Part shown: positions 50,109-58,260 of the stretch, in pieces
How positions within the stretch are numbered: the stretch's first letter is position 1
Layout: the number at the start of each line of letters is the position of its first letter
Assembly (NCBI RefSeq): GCF_042310355.1
Contig: NZ_JBHJMR010000010.1
Span: 69,878 to 133,877, forward strand
DNA: 64,000 bases
Origin: Wenzhouxiangella sp042310355
Lineage (GTDB): Bacteria; Pseudomonadota; Gammaproteobacteria; Xanthomonadales; Wenzhouxiangellaceae
Direction of reading: 5' to 3'
Translations under genes and position numbers: made by a program
The notes under the pieces: model-generated
What the model was told of the DNA's origin: nothing
Database searches by the model: none
Seen by the model: the letters and a program-made list of their open reading frames with translations, nothing else

Positions 50109-50528
50109 ATGCTCGTTCTCAAGGCTCTGGCCGCCGGCGTCCTGGTCGGCGCTATCGTGATCGAGGCGACCCTGGCCGGCCTGAAGTCTCTCCTGCCCGC
50201 GGCGACCCTGCTCGTCGATGCCGGCGAGCGTTTCACAGCGCCGCTGGTCTGGCCCCTGCTGCCGCTGCCGGCATTGATCTGGATGCTGGGCGGGGCGCTG
50301 GGTGGCGCCATGGCCGGCGCGATGGCACCGAGATCCGGCTGGGGGCTGGGCGCTGGCCTGCTGCTGGGTCTTCCGGCCTTCCTCGTTGTCGGAATGGCCA
50401 CGCCCGGCAATCCGGCCGCGCTCCTGGCTGCGTCCGTGCCACTCGCCGGCTCGGCCGCCGGGGCTGCCCTCGTGGCCCGGCTACGTCGTGAAGACGCTAC
50501 TGTATCCACGAGCGGGCAGGCGGTATAA
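50109..50528 (+). CDS. Hypothetical hydrophobic membrane protein
   Basis: 139 aa, four hydrophobic segments rich in Ala/Gly/Leu (VLKALAAGVLVGAIVIEATLAGL, PLLPLPALIWMLGGALGGAMAGAMA, GLGAGLLLGLPAFLVVGMA, LLAASVPLAGSAAGAALVARL). No family recognised; the Gly-rich repeated pattern suggests a small integral membrane protein. Divergent from the GGDEF-EAL gene across 188 bp; its stop codon overlaps a perfect TATAAT that probably serves the next gene. Confidence 0.65.
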   Translation: MLVLKALAAGVLVGAIVIEATLAGLKSLLPAATLLVDAGERFTAPLVWPLLPLPALIWMLGGALGGAMAGAMAPRSGWGLGAGLLLGLPAFLVVGMATPGNPAALLAASVPLAGSAAGAALVARLRREDATVSTSGQAV

Positions 50529-50529
50529 T
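50524..50529 (+). promoter_or_regulatory. Consensus -10 box before the cytochrome c gene
   Basis: Perfect TATAAT overlapping the stop codon of the upstream gene; no good -35. It predicts a leader of about 58 nt that contains a GGCCCG-GCAT-CGGGCC hairpin before the GTG at 50595. Confidence 0.5.
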
Positions 50530-50594
50530 TCCGGTTTTTGCGGCCCGGCATCGGGCCGTGGTCCGCTTTCAGTCAATCGTGAGGTCCGTCCGGC

Positions 50595-51107
50595 GTGTCC
50601 GAGCAACATGATCGTCAATTCATTCAAACGTTCAGCGCGGTGCTGGCCGGGCTGGCCGCCTTCACCGTGGTCATCATCGTGCTGGCCCTGATCATCCACA
50701 ACCGCGAGTATGACGGCGAGCAAAGCGCCGCGCGACAGGCCGCCGTCGAAGAGCGACTGCAGCCGGTTGCCGGTGTCTACGCCGGCGAGACGGGACGCGC
50801 CGCGGCCCAGGCCGCCGCCGAAGAGGCGGCCGCCGGCAGCGAACAGCAGGTCGCGTTCGAGGGTTCGACCGACGGCGAGATGATCTACAGCCGTGTCTGC
50901 GCCGCCTGCCACGACTCCGGCGCTGCCGGTGCGCCGCGCATGGTCGCTGCCGAAATGGGGGAGCGGCTCTCCGACAAGGGCCGCGAAACGCTCGTTTCCA
51001 ATGCCATCGATGGTATCAACGCCATGCCCGCACGCGGTGGTCGAAGCGACCTCAGCGACGAGCAGGTCACCGCCTCGGTGGATTACATGCTCGACCAGGT
51101 GGAATAA
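50595..51107 (+). CDS. Membrane-anchored c-type cytochrome (c5-like)
   Basis: 170 aa. One N-terminal TM helix (FSAVLAGLAAFTVVIIVLALII, about 13-34) leaves the haem domain in the periplasm. An Ala/Glu-rich linker (about 45-88) precedes a class I cytochrome: haem motif CAACH (102-106) in YSRVCAACHDSGAAGAPRM and a Met ligand in INAMPARGGRSDLSDEQVTASVDYML. Pattern fits cytochrome c5/CycB-type electron carriers to terminal oxidases. GTG start at 50595. The last 25 bp overlap the convergent AcpH-like gene. Confidence 0.9.
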   Translation: MSEQHDRQFIQTFSAVLAGLAAFTVVIIVLALIIHNREYDGEQSAARQAAVEERLQPVAGVYAGETGRAAAQAAAEEAAAGSEQQVAFEGSTDGEMIYSRVCAACHDSGAAGAPRMVAAEMGERLSDKGRETLVSNAIDGINAMPARGGRSDLSDEQVTASVDYMLDQVE

Positions 51108-51691
51108 AGGCGAGCCCGCTCACCGGCCATCTGCGCCTGCAGGTCCGGGAATAGCTTCAGAAATGCCTGCTCGATCGCGGCCTCGTGCTCGTCGAGCAGG
51201 CGTATTCCTTCCGCCAGCGGCCAGCGACGCCCATGGCGTTGCGCCAGCAGGCCGAAAATCTCCTCGAGCATGGCGCGCTCCCCGTAGCGCCGCCACAAGC
51301 CGCGGCTCTCGGCCCACAGGCTGAAGCGCACCAGCCTTGGCGGCAGTCCCGCGCGATGCCTCGCCAAAGTCCGGTCGATCTCGTCGGCCAGTTGCTCGAG
51401 CGGCATGGGCCCGAAGCGCGACCAGTGGCGCGTGAGCATGTAGTCGAACAGCACATCGAAGATCACGCCGCCGTAACGCCGCCAGGGTGGTTCGAGGCCG
51501 TCGAGCAGGCCGAACACGGCCGGGTGGGCGTCACTCAGGGTATCGATGCGCCGATGCAGTTCCACGCCGGCGGCCCAGCCCGCGGGAAGTTCGGCGAGGG
51601 CCTGCCGCCCCTTGACGTGATCCCCGAGAAATGCCCCGAGCCGTAACCCCTCGGGGGCGCCGGCAAGCACGACGTGCGCCAGATGATTCAT
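51083..51691 (-). CDS. ACP phosphodiesterase (AcpH-like)
   Basis: 202 aa. Removes the phosphopantetheine group from acyl carrier protein. Seen: MNHLAHVVLAG at the start, LGAFLGDHVKGRQALAELPAGWAAGVELHRRIDTLSDAHPAV, and RRYGGVIFDVLFDYMLTRHWSRF, the HD-like metal pattern of the AcpH/YajB family, with the Asp/His residues kept. Start ATG 51691 (longer frame to 51775 rejected). Divergent from the alpha/beta hydrolase gene. Confidence 0.87.
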   Translation of the reverse strand: MNHLAHVVLAGAPEGLRLGAFLGDHVKGRQALAELPAGWAAGVELHRRIDTLSDAHPAVFGLLDGLEPPWRRYGGVIFDVLFDYMLTRHWSRFGPMPLEQLADEIDRTLARHRAGLPPRLVRFSLWAESRGLWRRYGERAMLEEIFGLLAQRHGRRWPLAEGIRLLDEHEAAIEQAFLKLFPDLQAQMAGERARLYSTWSSM

Positions 51692-51808
51692 GCCGGATCG
51701 GGATCCTGCAGCCGTCGGTTTGAGTGAGTTATGATGATGCCCCCGCAATGGGCCACGCGGCAAGTTCGGTGGCACTCAAGCGGCGCTGGCAACCGTCAAG
51801 GACCCTGC

Positions 51809-52468
51809 ATGGATACCGACCCGGCCCACTTCCCGAGCGAATCCACCGAACTGTTCATTTCCGGCCCGGCCGGGCGCATCGAATGCCTGGCCGACCTGCC
51901 CGAAAGCGACGACGAGCGGCCGGCAACGGCCGTCATCTGTCATCCGCATCCCCAGCACGGCGGCACGCTGCGCAACAAGGTCGTGACCATCATGGAGCGC
52001 AGCCTGCGCGAGCTCGGTTTGCGCACGGTGCGCTTCAACTTCCGCGGCGTGGGTGACAGCGAAGGCGAGTTCGACGACGGAGACGGCGAAACGGACGACC
52101 TGATGGCGGTGATCGACTGGGTCCGCAAGGTCCGGCCCGACGACGATCTGTGGCTGGGCGGCTTTTCCTTCGGATCCTACATCGCGCTCAGGGCCGCCCA
52201 GGATCTGCCGGTGCGCCAGCTCATCTCGATCGCACCACCGGTCGAACGATACGGGTTCGAGGACCTGCAGCCACCCAACTGCCCCTGGCTGGTCGTCCAG
52301 GGCGACGAGGACGAAGTGGTATCGCCCGAGGCCGTCTACGCCTGGGCCCAGAAACTGGGGCAGGATGCCAACCTGGTGGTGATGGAAGGCACGGGACACT
52401 TCTTTCACCGGCGCCTGATGGACCTGCGCGGCCTGATCAAGAATCACGTCCAGCCCAACCTGCCCTGA
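51809..52468 (+). CDS. Alpha/beta hydrolase (CocE/YghX-like short form)
   Basis: 219 aa. Seen: ICHPHPQHGGTLRNKVV (oxyanion-hole HPHPxxGGT signature), RFNFRGVGDSEGEFDDGDGETDD, nucleophile elbow GGFSFGSYIA, QGDEDEVVSPEAV with the acid, and EGTGHFFHRRL with the His. The HPHPQxGGxxxNKVV and FNFRGVGxSxG pair marks a small bacterial family of esterase/thioesterase-like proteins without a fixed substrate. ATG 51809 follows AAGGA. Ten bases upstream of zapE, so likely in one transcript. Confidence 0.88.
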   Translation: MDTDPAHFPSESTELFISGPAGRIECLADLPESDDERPATAVICHPHPQHGGTLRNKVVTIMERSLRELGLRTVRFNFRGVGDSEGEFDDGDGETDDLMAVIDWVRKVRPDDDLWLGGFSFGSYIALRAAQDLPVRQLISIAPPVERYGFEDLQPPNCPWLVVQGDEDEVVSPEAVYAWAQKLGQDANLVVMEGTGHFFHRRLMDLRGLIKNHVQPNLP

Positions 52469-52477
52469 CCGTTACTG

Positions 52478-53569
52478 ATGAAGGCCGACTACGGGCCGTT
52501 GGGGCGTTATCGGGCCCTGGTCGACGGGAACCGGCTGCAGGCCGACGCCGTGCAGGAGGCCGTATGCGAACGCCTGGAAGAACGCTATCGGACGCTGGTC
52601 GACCAACCCACGGGATGGATCGACCGCTGGCGCCGGCGCCATCCGGGCGTGAGTGGGCTGTACATTCACGGCGGCGTCGGTCGGGGCAAGACATTGCTCA
52701 TGGACCTGTTCGCCGAAAGCCTCGACGAGGCCGACATCCCGGTCTGGCGCATCCACTTCCACCGCTTCATGGACCACGTCCAGGAAGCGCTCAAGCGGCA
52801 CGGGCGACAGCGCGACCCGCTGCCGGCAATGGCGCGAGAAATCGCCGGCCGTTGCCGGGTGCTTTGCTTCGACGAGTTCCACGTCAGCGACATCGCCGAC
52901 GCCATGCTGCTCGCCGGCCTGATCCAACCACTGTTCGAGCGCGGCCTCTGCCTGGTCGCCACCAGCAATACCGCCCCGGCGGATCTCTACGCCGGCGGAC
53001 TCCAGCGCAAGCGCTTCGTCCCGGCCATCGAGGCCATCGAGCGTCACTGCGAGGTCGTCGAGCTGGACGCCGAAACCGACTACCGGCTGCGAGAGTTGAC
53101 CCGGCACCGAACCTACTACTACCCAGCAGACCCGGACGCAAGGGAGGAAATGGCCGACGAGTTTGCCGCCCTCACCCGCGGCGAACGGGTCAGCGACATG
53201 ACCCTCGAGGTTCGCGGCCGTCACCTCAAGCCGCGCTACCGGGCCGGCCCCGTCGCCTGGTTCGATTTCGAGACCCTGTGCCTGGGGCCTCGCTCCAGCG
53301 GCGAATACATCGAACTGGCCCGGCGCTTCTCGACGCTGTTCCTGAGCAATGTGCCGGCCATGGACGAGTTTGAAAACGACGCCGCCCGCCGCTTCATCCA
53401 CCTGGTGGACGAATGCTACGACCGGGCCGTCAAACTCGTGATTAGTGCCGAAGTCGCGCCGGAGGAGCTGTACACGGGAAAACGCCTGGCCGCCCCCTTC
53501 GAGCGCACCGTCTCGCGACTGATCGAGATGCAGAGCCACGAGTACCTGGGGCGCGAGCACCGGCCCTGA
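52478..53569 (+). CDS. zapE: Cell division protein ZapE (AFG1-like ATPase)
   Basis: 363 aa. AFG1/LACE1-like ATPase that binds FtsZ and affects the Z-ring. Seen: LYIHGGVGRGKTLLMDLFAE (Walker A, 65-72), HFHRFMDHVQEAL, Walker B VLCFDEFHVSDIADAMLLAGL, LVATSNTAPADLYAGGLQRKRFVPAIEAIERHCEVVELD, ENDAARRFIHLVDECYDRAVKLVIS, and SRLIEMQSHEYL at the C-terminus. Full length for the family. Its stop lies 3 bp before octamer repeat element F. Confidence 0.95.
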   Translation: MKADYGPLGRYRALVDGNRLQADAVQEAVCERLEERYRTLVDQPTGWIDRWRRRHPGVSGLYIHGGVGRGKTLLMDLFAESLDEADIPVWRIHFHRFMDHVQEALKRHGRQRDPLPAMAREIAGRCRVLCFDEFHVSDIADAMLLAGLIQPLFERGLCLVATSNTAPADLYAGGLQRKRFVPAIEAIERHCEVVELDAETDYRLRELTRHRTYYYPADPDAREEMADEFAALTRGERVSDMTLEVRGRHLKPRYRAGPVAWFDFETLCLGPRSSGEYIELARRFSTLFLSNVPAMDEFENDAARRFIHLVDECYDRAVKLVISAEVAPEELYTGKRLAAPFERTVSRLIEMQSHEYLGREHRP

Positions 53570-53571
53570 CG

Positions 53572-53748
53572 GGTTGGCTGGTTGGCTGGTTGGCTGGTTG
53601 GCTGGTTGGCTGGTTCGCTGGTTCGCTGGTTCGCTGGTTCGGCAATGATGCTCTCGGTTGCCGGCATTCCATTCGCGGCGAAGCCGCCCCGCAGACCGAG
53701 CGGGTACCGAACGAGCCAACTAGCAAACCAGCCAACCAGCAAACAACC
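53572..53748. repeat. Paired-arm octamer repeat element F (zapE/tetR gap)
   Basis: Left arm 53572-53641 has about nine copies of GGTTGGCT, the last ones GGTTCGCT. Right arm 53710-53748 has diverged inverted copies. The core (53642-53709) contains a GCGGCGAAGCCGCCCC stretch also seen, slightly altered, in element D (26368-26392). The element runs from the zapE stop to 6 bp before the convergent tetR stop. Confidence 0.9.
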
Positions 53749-53753
53749 GGAGG

Positions 53754-54347
53754 TCAAACCTCGATCAATGTCTCGATCACGTGCTGCACGTAGGCGTCGA
53801 AATCCGGCTCGTCCTTGTCCGGCACCAGGCCCTGGGCCTGGAGCTGCAGGTAGCCGACGTATGAGGAGTACATCAGGTTGGCGCGGTGGCGAGCCTCGGT
53901 ATCAGGAAGGCCCAGCTCCCGCAGGGCACCGGCCAGGTATTTGACGCGGCGCTCGGTCACGCGCCTGAGCACCGGCCCGATGCAGGGATGATCGGGCGTG
54001 GCACACAGGGCCACGTAAATGCGGTGGGTCAGCGTCTGCCGGCTGGTGCGCCAGACGAAATCGGCCAGGCGCTCGGCCGCGGCACTGCCGGCACTCAGCG
54101 AGAGCTTGAGGTGCTGCCGGTCCTGCTGTTCCCAGCGCGCCAGCGCCCTGGCCAGCAGTTCGTCGCGGCCGGGAAAATGCCAGTAGAAACTACCCTTGGT
54201 AATTCCCAGGCGCCGCGCCAGGGGTTCCACCCGCAGGGCGGCGATGCCCTTGTCGGCGATCAGCGCCAGCGCTTCCTGCTCCCAGTCCGCCGGGGTCAAC
54301 GAGGCCTTCTCGCCGCCTCCGCTACACTCTGTACTTGATTTGGGCAT
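53754..54347 (-). CDS. TetR/AcrR family transcriptional regulator
   Basis: 197 aa. N-terminal HTH (about 20-65): ALALIADKGIAALRVEPLARRLGITKGSFYWHFPGRDELLARALARWE, a textbook TetR helix-turn-helix. The C-terminal ligand domain is helical, with MYSSYVGYLQLQAQGL. Divergent from the alpha/beta hydrolase-fadE operon across 123 bp, which makes it a good candidate regulator of that operon, probably sensing an acyl compound; this is inference from position. Confidence 0.92.
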   Translation of the reverse strand: MPKSSTECSGGGEKASLTPADWEQEALALIADKGIAALRVEPLARRLGITKGSFYWHFPGRDELLARALARWEQQDRQHLKLSLSAGSAAAERLADFVWRTSRQTLTHRIYVALCATPDHPCIGPVLRRVTERRVKYLAGALRELGLPDTEARHRANLMYSSYVGYLQLQAQGLVPDKDEPDFDAYVQHVIETLIEV

Positions 54348-54434
54348 GTCGATCCGCGATGGTATTCGGTGAACGTTCGGCGCCGCACTCAGGGCACTTG
54401 TTTGTGGGCCTTACCGAACCAATATCAAACTGCA

Positions 54435-54463
54435 TTGACTAACGAATAGGGTAAACCCATACT
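54435..54463 (+). promoter_or_regulatory. Sigma-70 promoter of the hydrolase-fadE operon
   Basis: TTGACT (54435-54440), 17-nt spacer, CATACT (54458-54463). Expected start near 54470, one base before the ATG at 54471, so the mRNA may be leaderless. The spacer begins with the octamer ACTAACGA (54438-54445), also half of the perfect palindrome at 57927-57944. Confidence 0.65.
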
Positions 54464-54470
54464 CTGCCGT

Positions 54471-55349
54471 ATGGAAGCTGTACGCAAACTCAACGACGAT
54501 ATTCGCCGACGCCAGATCTGGACCGATGACGGCATCCGCCTGAGCCTTCGCTATTATGGCGATGATCGGGCGCCCTGTGTGCTCATGGCCCATGGCTTCG
54601 GCCAGACCCAGTATGCCTGGGAAGAAACCGGGCGCCGTCTCGCCGCCGCCGGCTGGCAGGCGGTCAGCTATGACGCACGCGGCCACGGCGAGTCCGACCG
54701 CGCGCCCAGCGGCGAGTACGACTTCGAGCAGTTCGTCGAGGACTTTCGCCGGGTCTGCGCGTCGCTGCCCAACCGCCCGGCGGTCATCGGAGCGTCGATG
54801 GGCGGCCTGACCGCCCTGCTGGCTCATTCCGAGAAACCCAAGGTGGAGCTGTCATCGCTGGTTCTGGTCGACATCGCGCCGCGCTGGGACGACAGCGGAG
54901 TCGAGGCGATGCTGTCGTTCATGCGCCAGAACCCCAAGGGTTTCGAAACGCTCGACGACGCCATCGAGGCGGTTCGCGGCTTCCTGCCCCATCGCCGCCA
55001 CAACGGCTCGGGTGACGGTCTGACGCGCAACCTGCGCCAGGGCAGCGACGGCCGCTGGTACTGGCACTGGGATCCGGCCATGCTGGCCCTGGCCGAGAAG
55101 AGCAGCAACCTGCAGTCGCGCCTGAAATCGGCCTCGCGCCGGCTCAAGATTCCGACTCTGCTGGTCGCCGGCGGCCAGAGCGAGATGATCGGCCAGGAGC
55201 ATATCGAGGAGTTTCTCAAGCTGGCCCCGCACGCCGAACAAGCCACCGTCGAGGACGCCAGCCACATGGTGGCCGGCGACCGCAACGACCATTTCATGGG
55301 CGCCGTCACGCCGTTCCTCAAACGGCAGGCCGCTCAGGGAGCAAGCTGA
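54471..55349 (+). CDS. Alpha/beta hydrolase co-transcribed with fadE
   Basis: 292 aa. Seen: VLMAHGFGQTQYAW (oxyanion loop), YDARGHGESDRAPSGEYDFEQFVEDFR, nucleophile GASMGGLTALLAHSE, DIAPRWDDSGVEAMLSFM, and a C-terminal EDASHMVAGDRND with the catalytic His. Typical of esterase/epoxide-hydrolase-like or thioesterase members. One base separates it from fadE, so it probably acts on an acyl ester or CoA product in the same lipid pathway. Probably leaderless start at 54471 because no SD exists and the promoter abuts the ATG. Confidence 0.88.
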   Translation: MEAVRKLNDDIRRRQIWTDDGIRLSLRYYGDDRAPCVLMAHGFGQTQYAWEETGRRLAAAGWQAVSYDARGHGESDRAPSGEYDFEQFVEDFRRVCASLPNRPAVIGASMGGLTALLAHSEKPKVELSSLVLVDIAPRWDDSGVEAMLSFMRQNPKGFETLDDAIEAVRGFLPHRRHNGSGDGLTRNLRQGSDGRWYWHWDPAMLALAEKSSNLQSRLKSASRRLKIPTLLVAGGQSEMIGQEHIEEFLKLAPHAEQATVEDASHMVAGDRNDHFMGAVTPFLKRQAAQGAS

Positions 55350-55350
55350 C

Positions 55351-57834
55351 ATGATGATCCTGCTGTTCTTGCTGGCCCTGCTCGTCGCCGGGCTGGCCTG
55401 CGCCTATTTCCGCGCCTCGGTGACCACCTGGGCCATCGTGACCGGCATTGTCGGCCTCGGGTTCACGATCGCCGGCGAACCTGGCTGGATTTCGCTGACG
55501 CTGTTCTGGCTGCTGTTTGTGCCGATCGCGGCCGTGCTCACCAACCGCAACTGGCGACGCGAATTCATCACCGGGCGGCTGCTCGACAGCTTCGTCGGCA
55601 TGGTGCCAACCATTTCGGAAACCGAGCAGGTCGCGCTCGACGCCGGAACGGTGGGATTCGAAGGCGAGCTGTTCGGCGGCAATCCGCGCTGGAGCCGCTT
55701 CATCAAGAAGCCGCTGCACGAGCTCAGCACCGAAGAGAAGGCCTTTGTCGACGGGCCGGTCGAGGAACTGTGCGGCATGATCGACGAGTGGGAATTCACC
55801 CATTACCGGGCCGGAACCTCCGACGAGGTCTGGGAACACCTCAAAAAGAACAAGTACTTCGGGATGATCATTCCGAAGGAATACGGCGGGCTGGGCTTTT
55901 CCGCCGTTGCCCACCGCGCCGTGCTCGAGAAGGTCGGCGGCCTCAGTTCCACGGTCGGTTCGATCGTCGCCGTGCCTAATTCGCTCGGCCCCGCCGAACT
56001 GCTGCTGCACTACGGCACCGAGGAACAGAAAAACCACTACCTGCCCCGCCTGGCCTCGGGCGAGGAAATTCCCTGCTTCGGCCTGACCAGCACCGTGGCC
56101 GGCTCGGACGCGACCTCCATCGCCGACTACGGCGTGGTCTGCAAGGGCAAGTTCAACGGCAAGGAAACCCTGGGCATCAAGCTCAATTTCGAGAAGCGCT
56201 ACATCACGCTGGCGCCGGTCGCCACCGTGGTCGGCCTGGCCTTCCGTCTTTATGATCCCGACGGCCTGATCGGCGATACCGACGATATCGGCATTTCCGT
56301 GGCCCTGCTGCCGGCCGACACGCCCGGCATGGACATCGGCCGCCGCCACTTCCCGCTCAACAACCCGTTCCCCAACGGCCCGATCCGCGGCAAGGACGTT
56401 TTCGTGCCGCTGGATTACCTGCTCGGAGGCACCGAGCACGCCGGCAACGGCTGGCGCATGCTGGTCGAGTCGCTGTCGGTCGGGCGTGCCATTTCGCTGC
56501 CGTCGTCGACCACAGGCGGCGCCAAGGCGGCCACCATGGTCACCGGCTCCTACGCACGCATCCGCAAGCAGTTCGGCCTGCCCATCGGCCGCTTCGAGGG
56601 CGTGGAAGAAGCACTCGCCCGCATGGCCGGCTACACCTACGCCATCAGCGCGCTGAGCCGCCAGACCGCCTCGGCGGTGGACGACGGCGAGCGCCCGGCC
56701 GTTCCGGGTGCGCTGGCCAAGTACCATGCCACGGAAATGAGCCGCGAGGTGCTTCGCGACGCCATGGACATACACGGCGGCAAGGGCATCATCCTGGGGC
56801 CCAAGAACTACCTCGGCCGTGCCTGGGAAGGCGCGCCGATCTGGATCACGGTCGAGGGCGCCAATATCATGACGCGCTCACTGATGATCTTCGGCCAGGG
56901 CGCGATCCGCTGCCACCCCTACGTACTCAAGGAGCTGCAGGCCCTGCAGATCGAGGACGAGGAAGAGCGGCTGGTCGAATTCGACAAGCTGCTGTTCGCT
57001 CACATCGGTCACTCGATCTCCAGCGCCACGCGCGCTTTCGTTCTGGGCCTGAGTTTCGCCAAGTTCACCGCCGTGCCGGGCGATCGCCGCACGCGCCGCT
57101 ACTACCGCAAGCTCAGCCGCTACAGCGCCGCTTTCGCCTACCTGGCGGACGTGATCATGCTGACCTACGGCGGCAAGCTCAAGCAGAAGGAAAAGGTCTC
57201 CGGCCGGCTCGGCGACGCGCTCAGCCAGCTCTACATCTGTTCGGCCATGCTGCGCCGCTTCGAGCACGAAGCCCGACCGGCCGCCGACCAGCCGATCATG
57301 GCCTGGGCGTTCCACGACGCCGTATACAAGATCCAGAAGGCCCTGGCCGGCACGATCGACAACTATCCGATCGGCTGGATTCGTCCGTTCCTGCGCCTTA
57401 TGGTCTTCCCACTCGGCCAGCGCGAGCGCGCCCCGAACGACCGCCTGGGTCACAAGGTCGCCGCGCTACTGCTGTCGCCGTCGGAAACCCGCGACCGCCT
57501 CACCCGCGGCTGCTACAAGACCGCCCGCGAGGGCTACTGGCCCGGCATCATGGAAGCCCTGCTGCCGGACGTGATCGCGGCCGAGCCCGTCGAGCGCAAG
57601 CTGCTCAAGGCCGAGCGCGCCGGCCAGGTCACCGGCTACACCTTCGAGGAGCGCCTGGAGCAGGCGCGTGAGAAGTCCATCCTCACCGAGAAGGAAGCCG
57701 AGCTGCTGGCCGACGTGCGCAAGCGCAGCCTCGAAGTGATCGCCACCGACGATTTCGATATCGCCGAGCTGCAGGCCGGCCTGACCGAAAAGGGTGACGA
57801 GATCCGCGAGGCGCGCAAGCCCAGGGCAGCCTGA
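55351..57834 (+). CDS. fadE: Long FadE-type acyl-CoA dehydrogenase
   Basis: 827 aa, like E. coli FadE (814). Oxidises acyl-CoA to enoyl-CoA in beta-oxidation. Two N-terminal hydrophobic helices (1-60), then the dehydrogenase core: ELCGMIDEWEFTHYRAGTSDEVWEHLKKNKYFGMIIPKEYGGLGFSAVAHRAVLEKVGGLSSTVGSIVAVPNSLGPAELLLHYGTEEQKNHYLPRLASGEEIPCFGLTSTVAGSDAT, the FAD/substrate region and REVLRDAMDIHGGKGIILGPKNYLGRAWEGAPIWITVEGANIMTRSL, followed by the long FadE-specific C-terminal extension. Second gene after the alpha/beta hydrolase; a terminator-like hairpin lies at 57886-57919. Confidence 0.94.
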   Translation: MMILLFLLALLVAGLACAYFRASVTTWAIVTGIVGLGFTIAGEPGWISLTLFWLLFVPIAAVLTNRNWRREFITGRLLDSFVGMVPTISETEQVALDAGTVGFEGELFGGNPRWSRFIKKPLHELSTEEKAFVDGPVEELCGMIDEWEFTHYRAGTSDEVWEHLKKNKYFGMIIPKEYGGLGFSAVAHRAVLEKVGGLSSTVGSIVAVPNSLGPAELLLHYGTEEQKNHYLPRLASGEEIPCFGLTSTVAGSDATSIADYGVVCKGKFNGKETLGIKLNFEKRYITLAPVATVVGLAFRLYDPDGLIGDTDDIGISVALLPADTPGMDIGRRHFPLNNPFPNGPIRGKDVFVPLDYLLGGTEHAGNGWRMLVESLSVGRAISLPSSTTGGAKAATMVTGSYARIRKQFGLPIGRFEGVEEALARMAGYTYAISALSRQTASAVDDGERPAVPGALAKYHATEMSREVLRDAMDIHGGKGIILGPKNYLGRAWEGAPIWITVEGANIMTRSLMIFGQGAIRCHPYVLKELQALQIEDEEERLVEFDKLLFAHIGHSISSATRAFVLGLSFAKFTAVPGDRRTRRYYRKLSRYSAAFAYLADVIMLTYGGKLKQKEKVSGRLGDALSQLYICSAMLRRFEHEARPAADQPIMAWAFHDAVYKIQKALAGTIDNYPIGWIRPFLRLMVFPLGQRERAPNDRLGHKVAALLLSPSETRDRLTRGCYKTAREGYWPGIMEALLPDVIAAEPVERKLLKAERAGQVTGYTFEERLEQAREKSILTEKEAELLADVRKRSLEVIATDDFDIAELQAGLTEKGDEIREARKPRAA

Positions 57835-57885
57835 CCCTCCCCGGTCGGCCCTGTTGTCGACCGGCTCCCTGCGCTATACTGCCCC

Positions 57886-57919
57886 GCGCCGGTCGGCCCA
57901 GCCACCGGCGCTTTCTTTT
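57886..57919 (+). terminator. Terminator after fadE
   Basis: Seven-bp GC stem (57886-57892 with 57905-57911, 12-nt loop) followed by TTTCTTTT, 52 bp past the fadE stop. A TATACT just upstream (57875-57880) could be a cryptic -10 but lacks a convincing -35. Confidence 0.65.
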
Positions 57920-57945
57920 GAAAGTCACTAACGATCTCGTTAGTA
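57917..57945 (+). promoter_or_regulatory. Candidate btuB promoter with embedded perfect palindrome
   Basis: TTGAAA (57917-57922), 17 nt, TAGTAG (57940-57945) is a weak sigma-70 pair. Over the spacer and -10 lies a perfect 8+2+8 palindrome, ACTAACGA-TC-TCGTTAGT (57927-57944), typical in size and symmetry of TetR-family operators. Its left half recurs in the hydrolase-fadE promoter at 54438. Confidence 0.6.
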
Positions 57946-57949
57946 GAAA

Positions 57950-58135
57950 CCGCAACAGGTGTTTCGGGAAACCGGTGAAAGTCCGGTACTGCCCCCGCAA
58001 CTGTAACCGGCGTCGGCCCTGGGCCGATGCGGCCGGAAGAATCCACTCCGCTCGACGAGCGGGGGAAGGTTCCGGCCCGGGCTCTCCACCGGAGAGACCT
58101 GCCGGAAGTCAGGAGACCGGCCTGCTGCTTTGGAC
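57950..58135 (+). promoter_or_regulatory. Cobalamin riboswitch
   Basis: Clear match to the Cbl aptamer: ACCGGTGAAAGTCCGG (57971-57986), then GCCCCCGCAACTGTAACCGG (57991-58010), a variable peripheral stem, and the closing B12-box region around CCGGAAGTCAGGAGACCGG (58102-58120). Located upstream of a BtuB-type receptor, as expected. Confidence 0.95.
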
Positions 58136-58201
58136 ACAATGACCGGGTTGCGGCGGGCGACCGGGTGTCGAAGACAGCCGGGGTCCCTCTCGCTGTCCTT
58201 G

Positions 58202-58253
58202 GCTCCTTGGCTTTCCGCCCACCCGATCCAGTGCGCGGGTGAGCGCAAGGAGC
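58202..58253 (+). promoter_or_regulatory. Riboswitch expression platform: SD-sequestering helix
   Basis: GCTCCTTG (58202-58209) is perfectly complementary to CAAGGAGC (58246-58253), which contains the btuB Shine-Dalgarno AAGGAG. Between them a CACCCG/CGGGTG hairpin (58220-58225 with 58236-58241) would stack in. This predicts translational shut-off when cobalamin is bound. Confidence 0.65.
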
Positions 58254-58260
58254 AAAAATC

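Noticed and set aside
57854..57880. Promoter TTGTCG / TATACT after fadE
   Set aside because: Spacer is only 15 nt and the predicted transcript would run at once into the terminator hairpin at 57886-57919.
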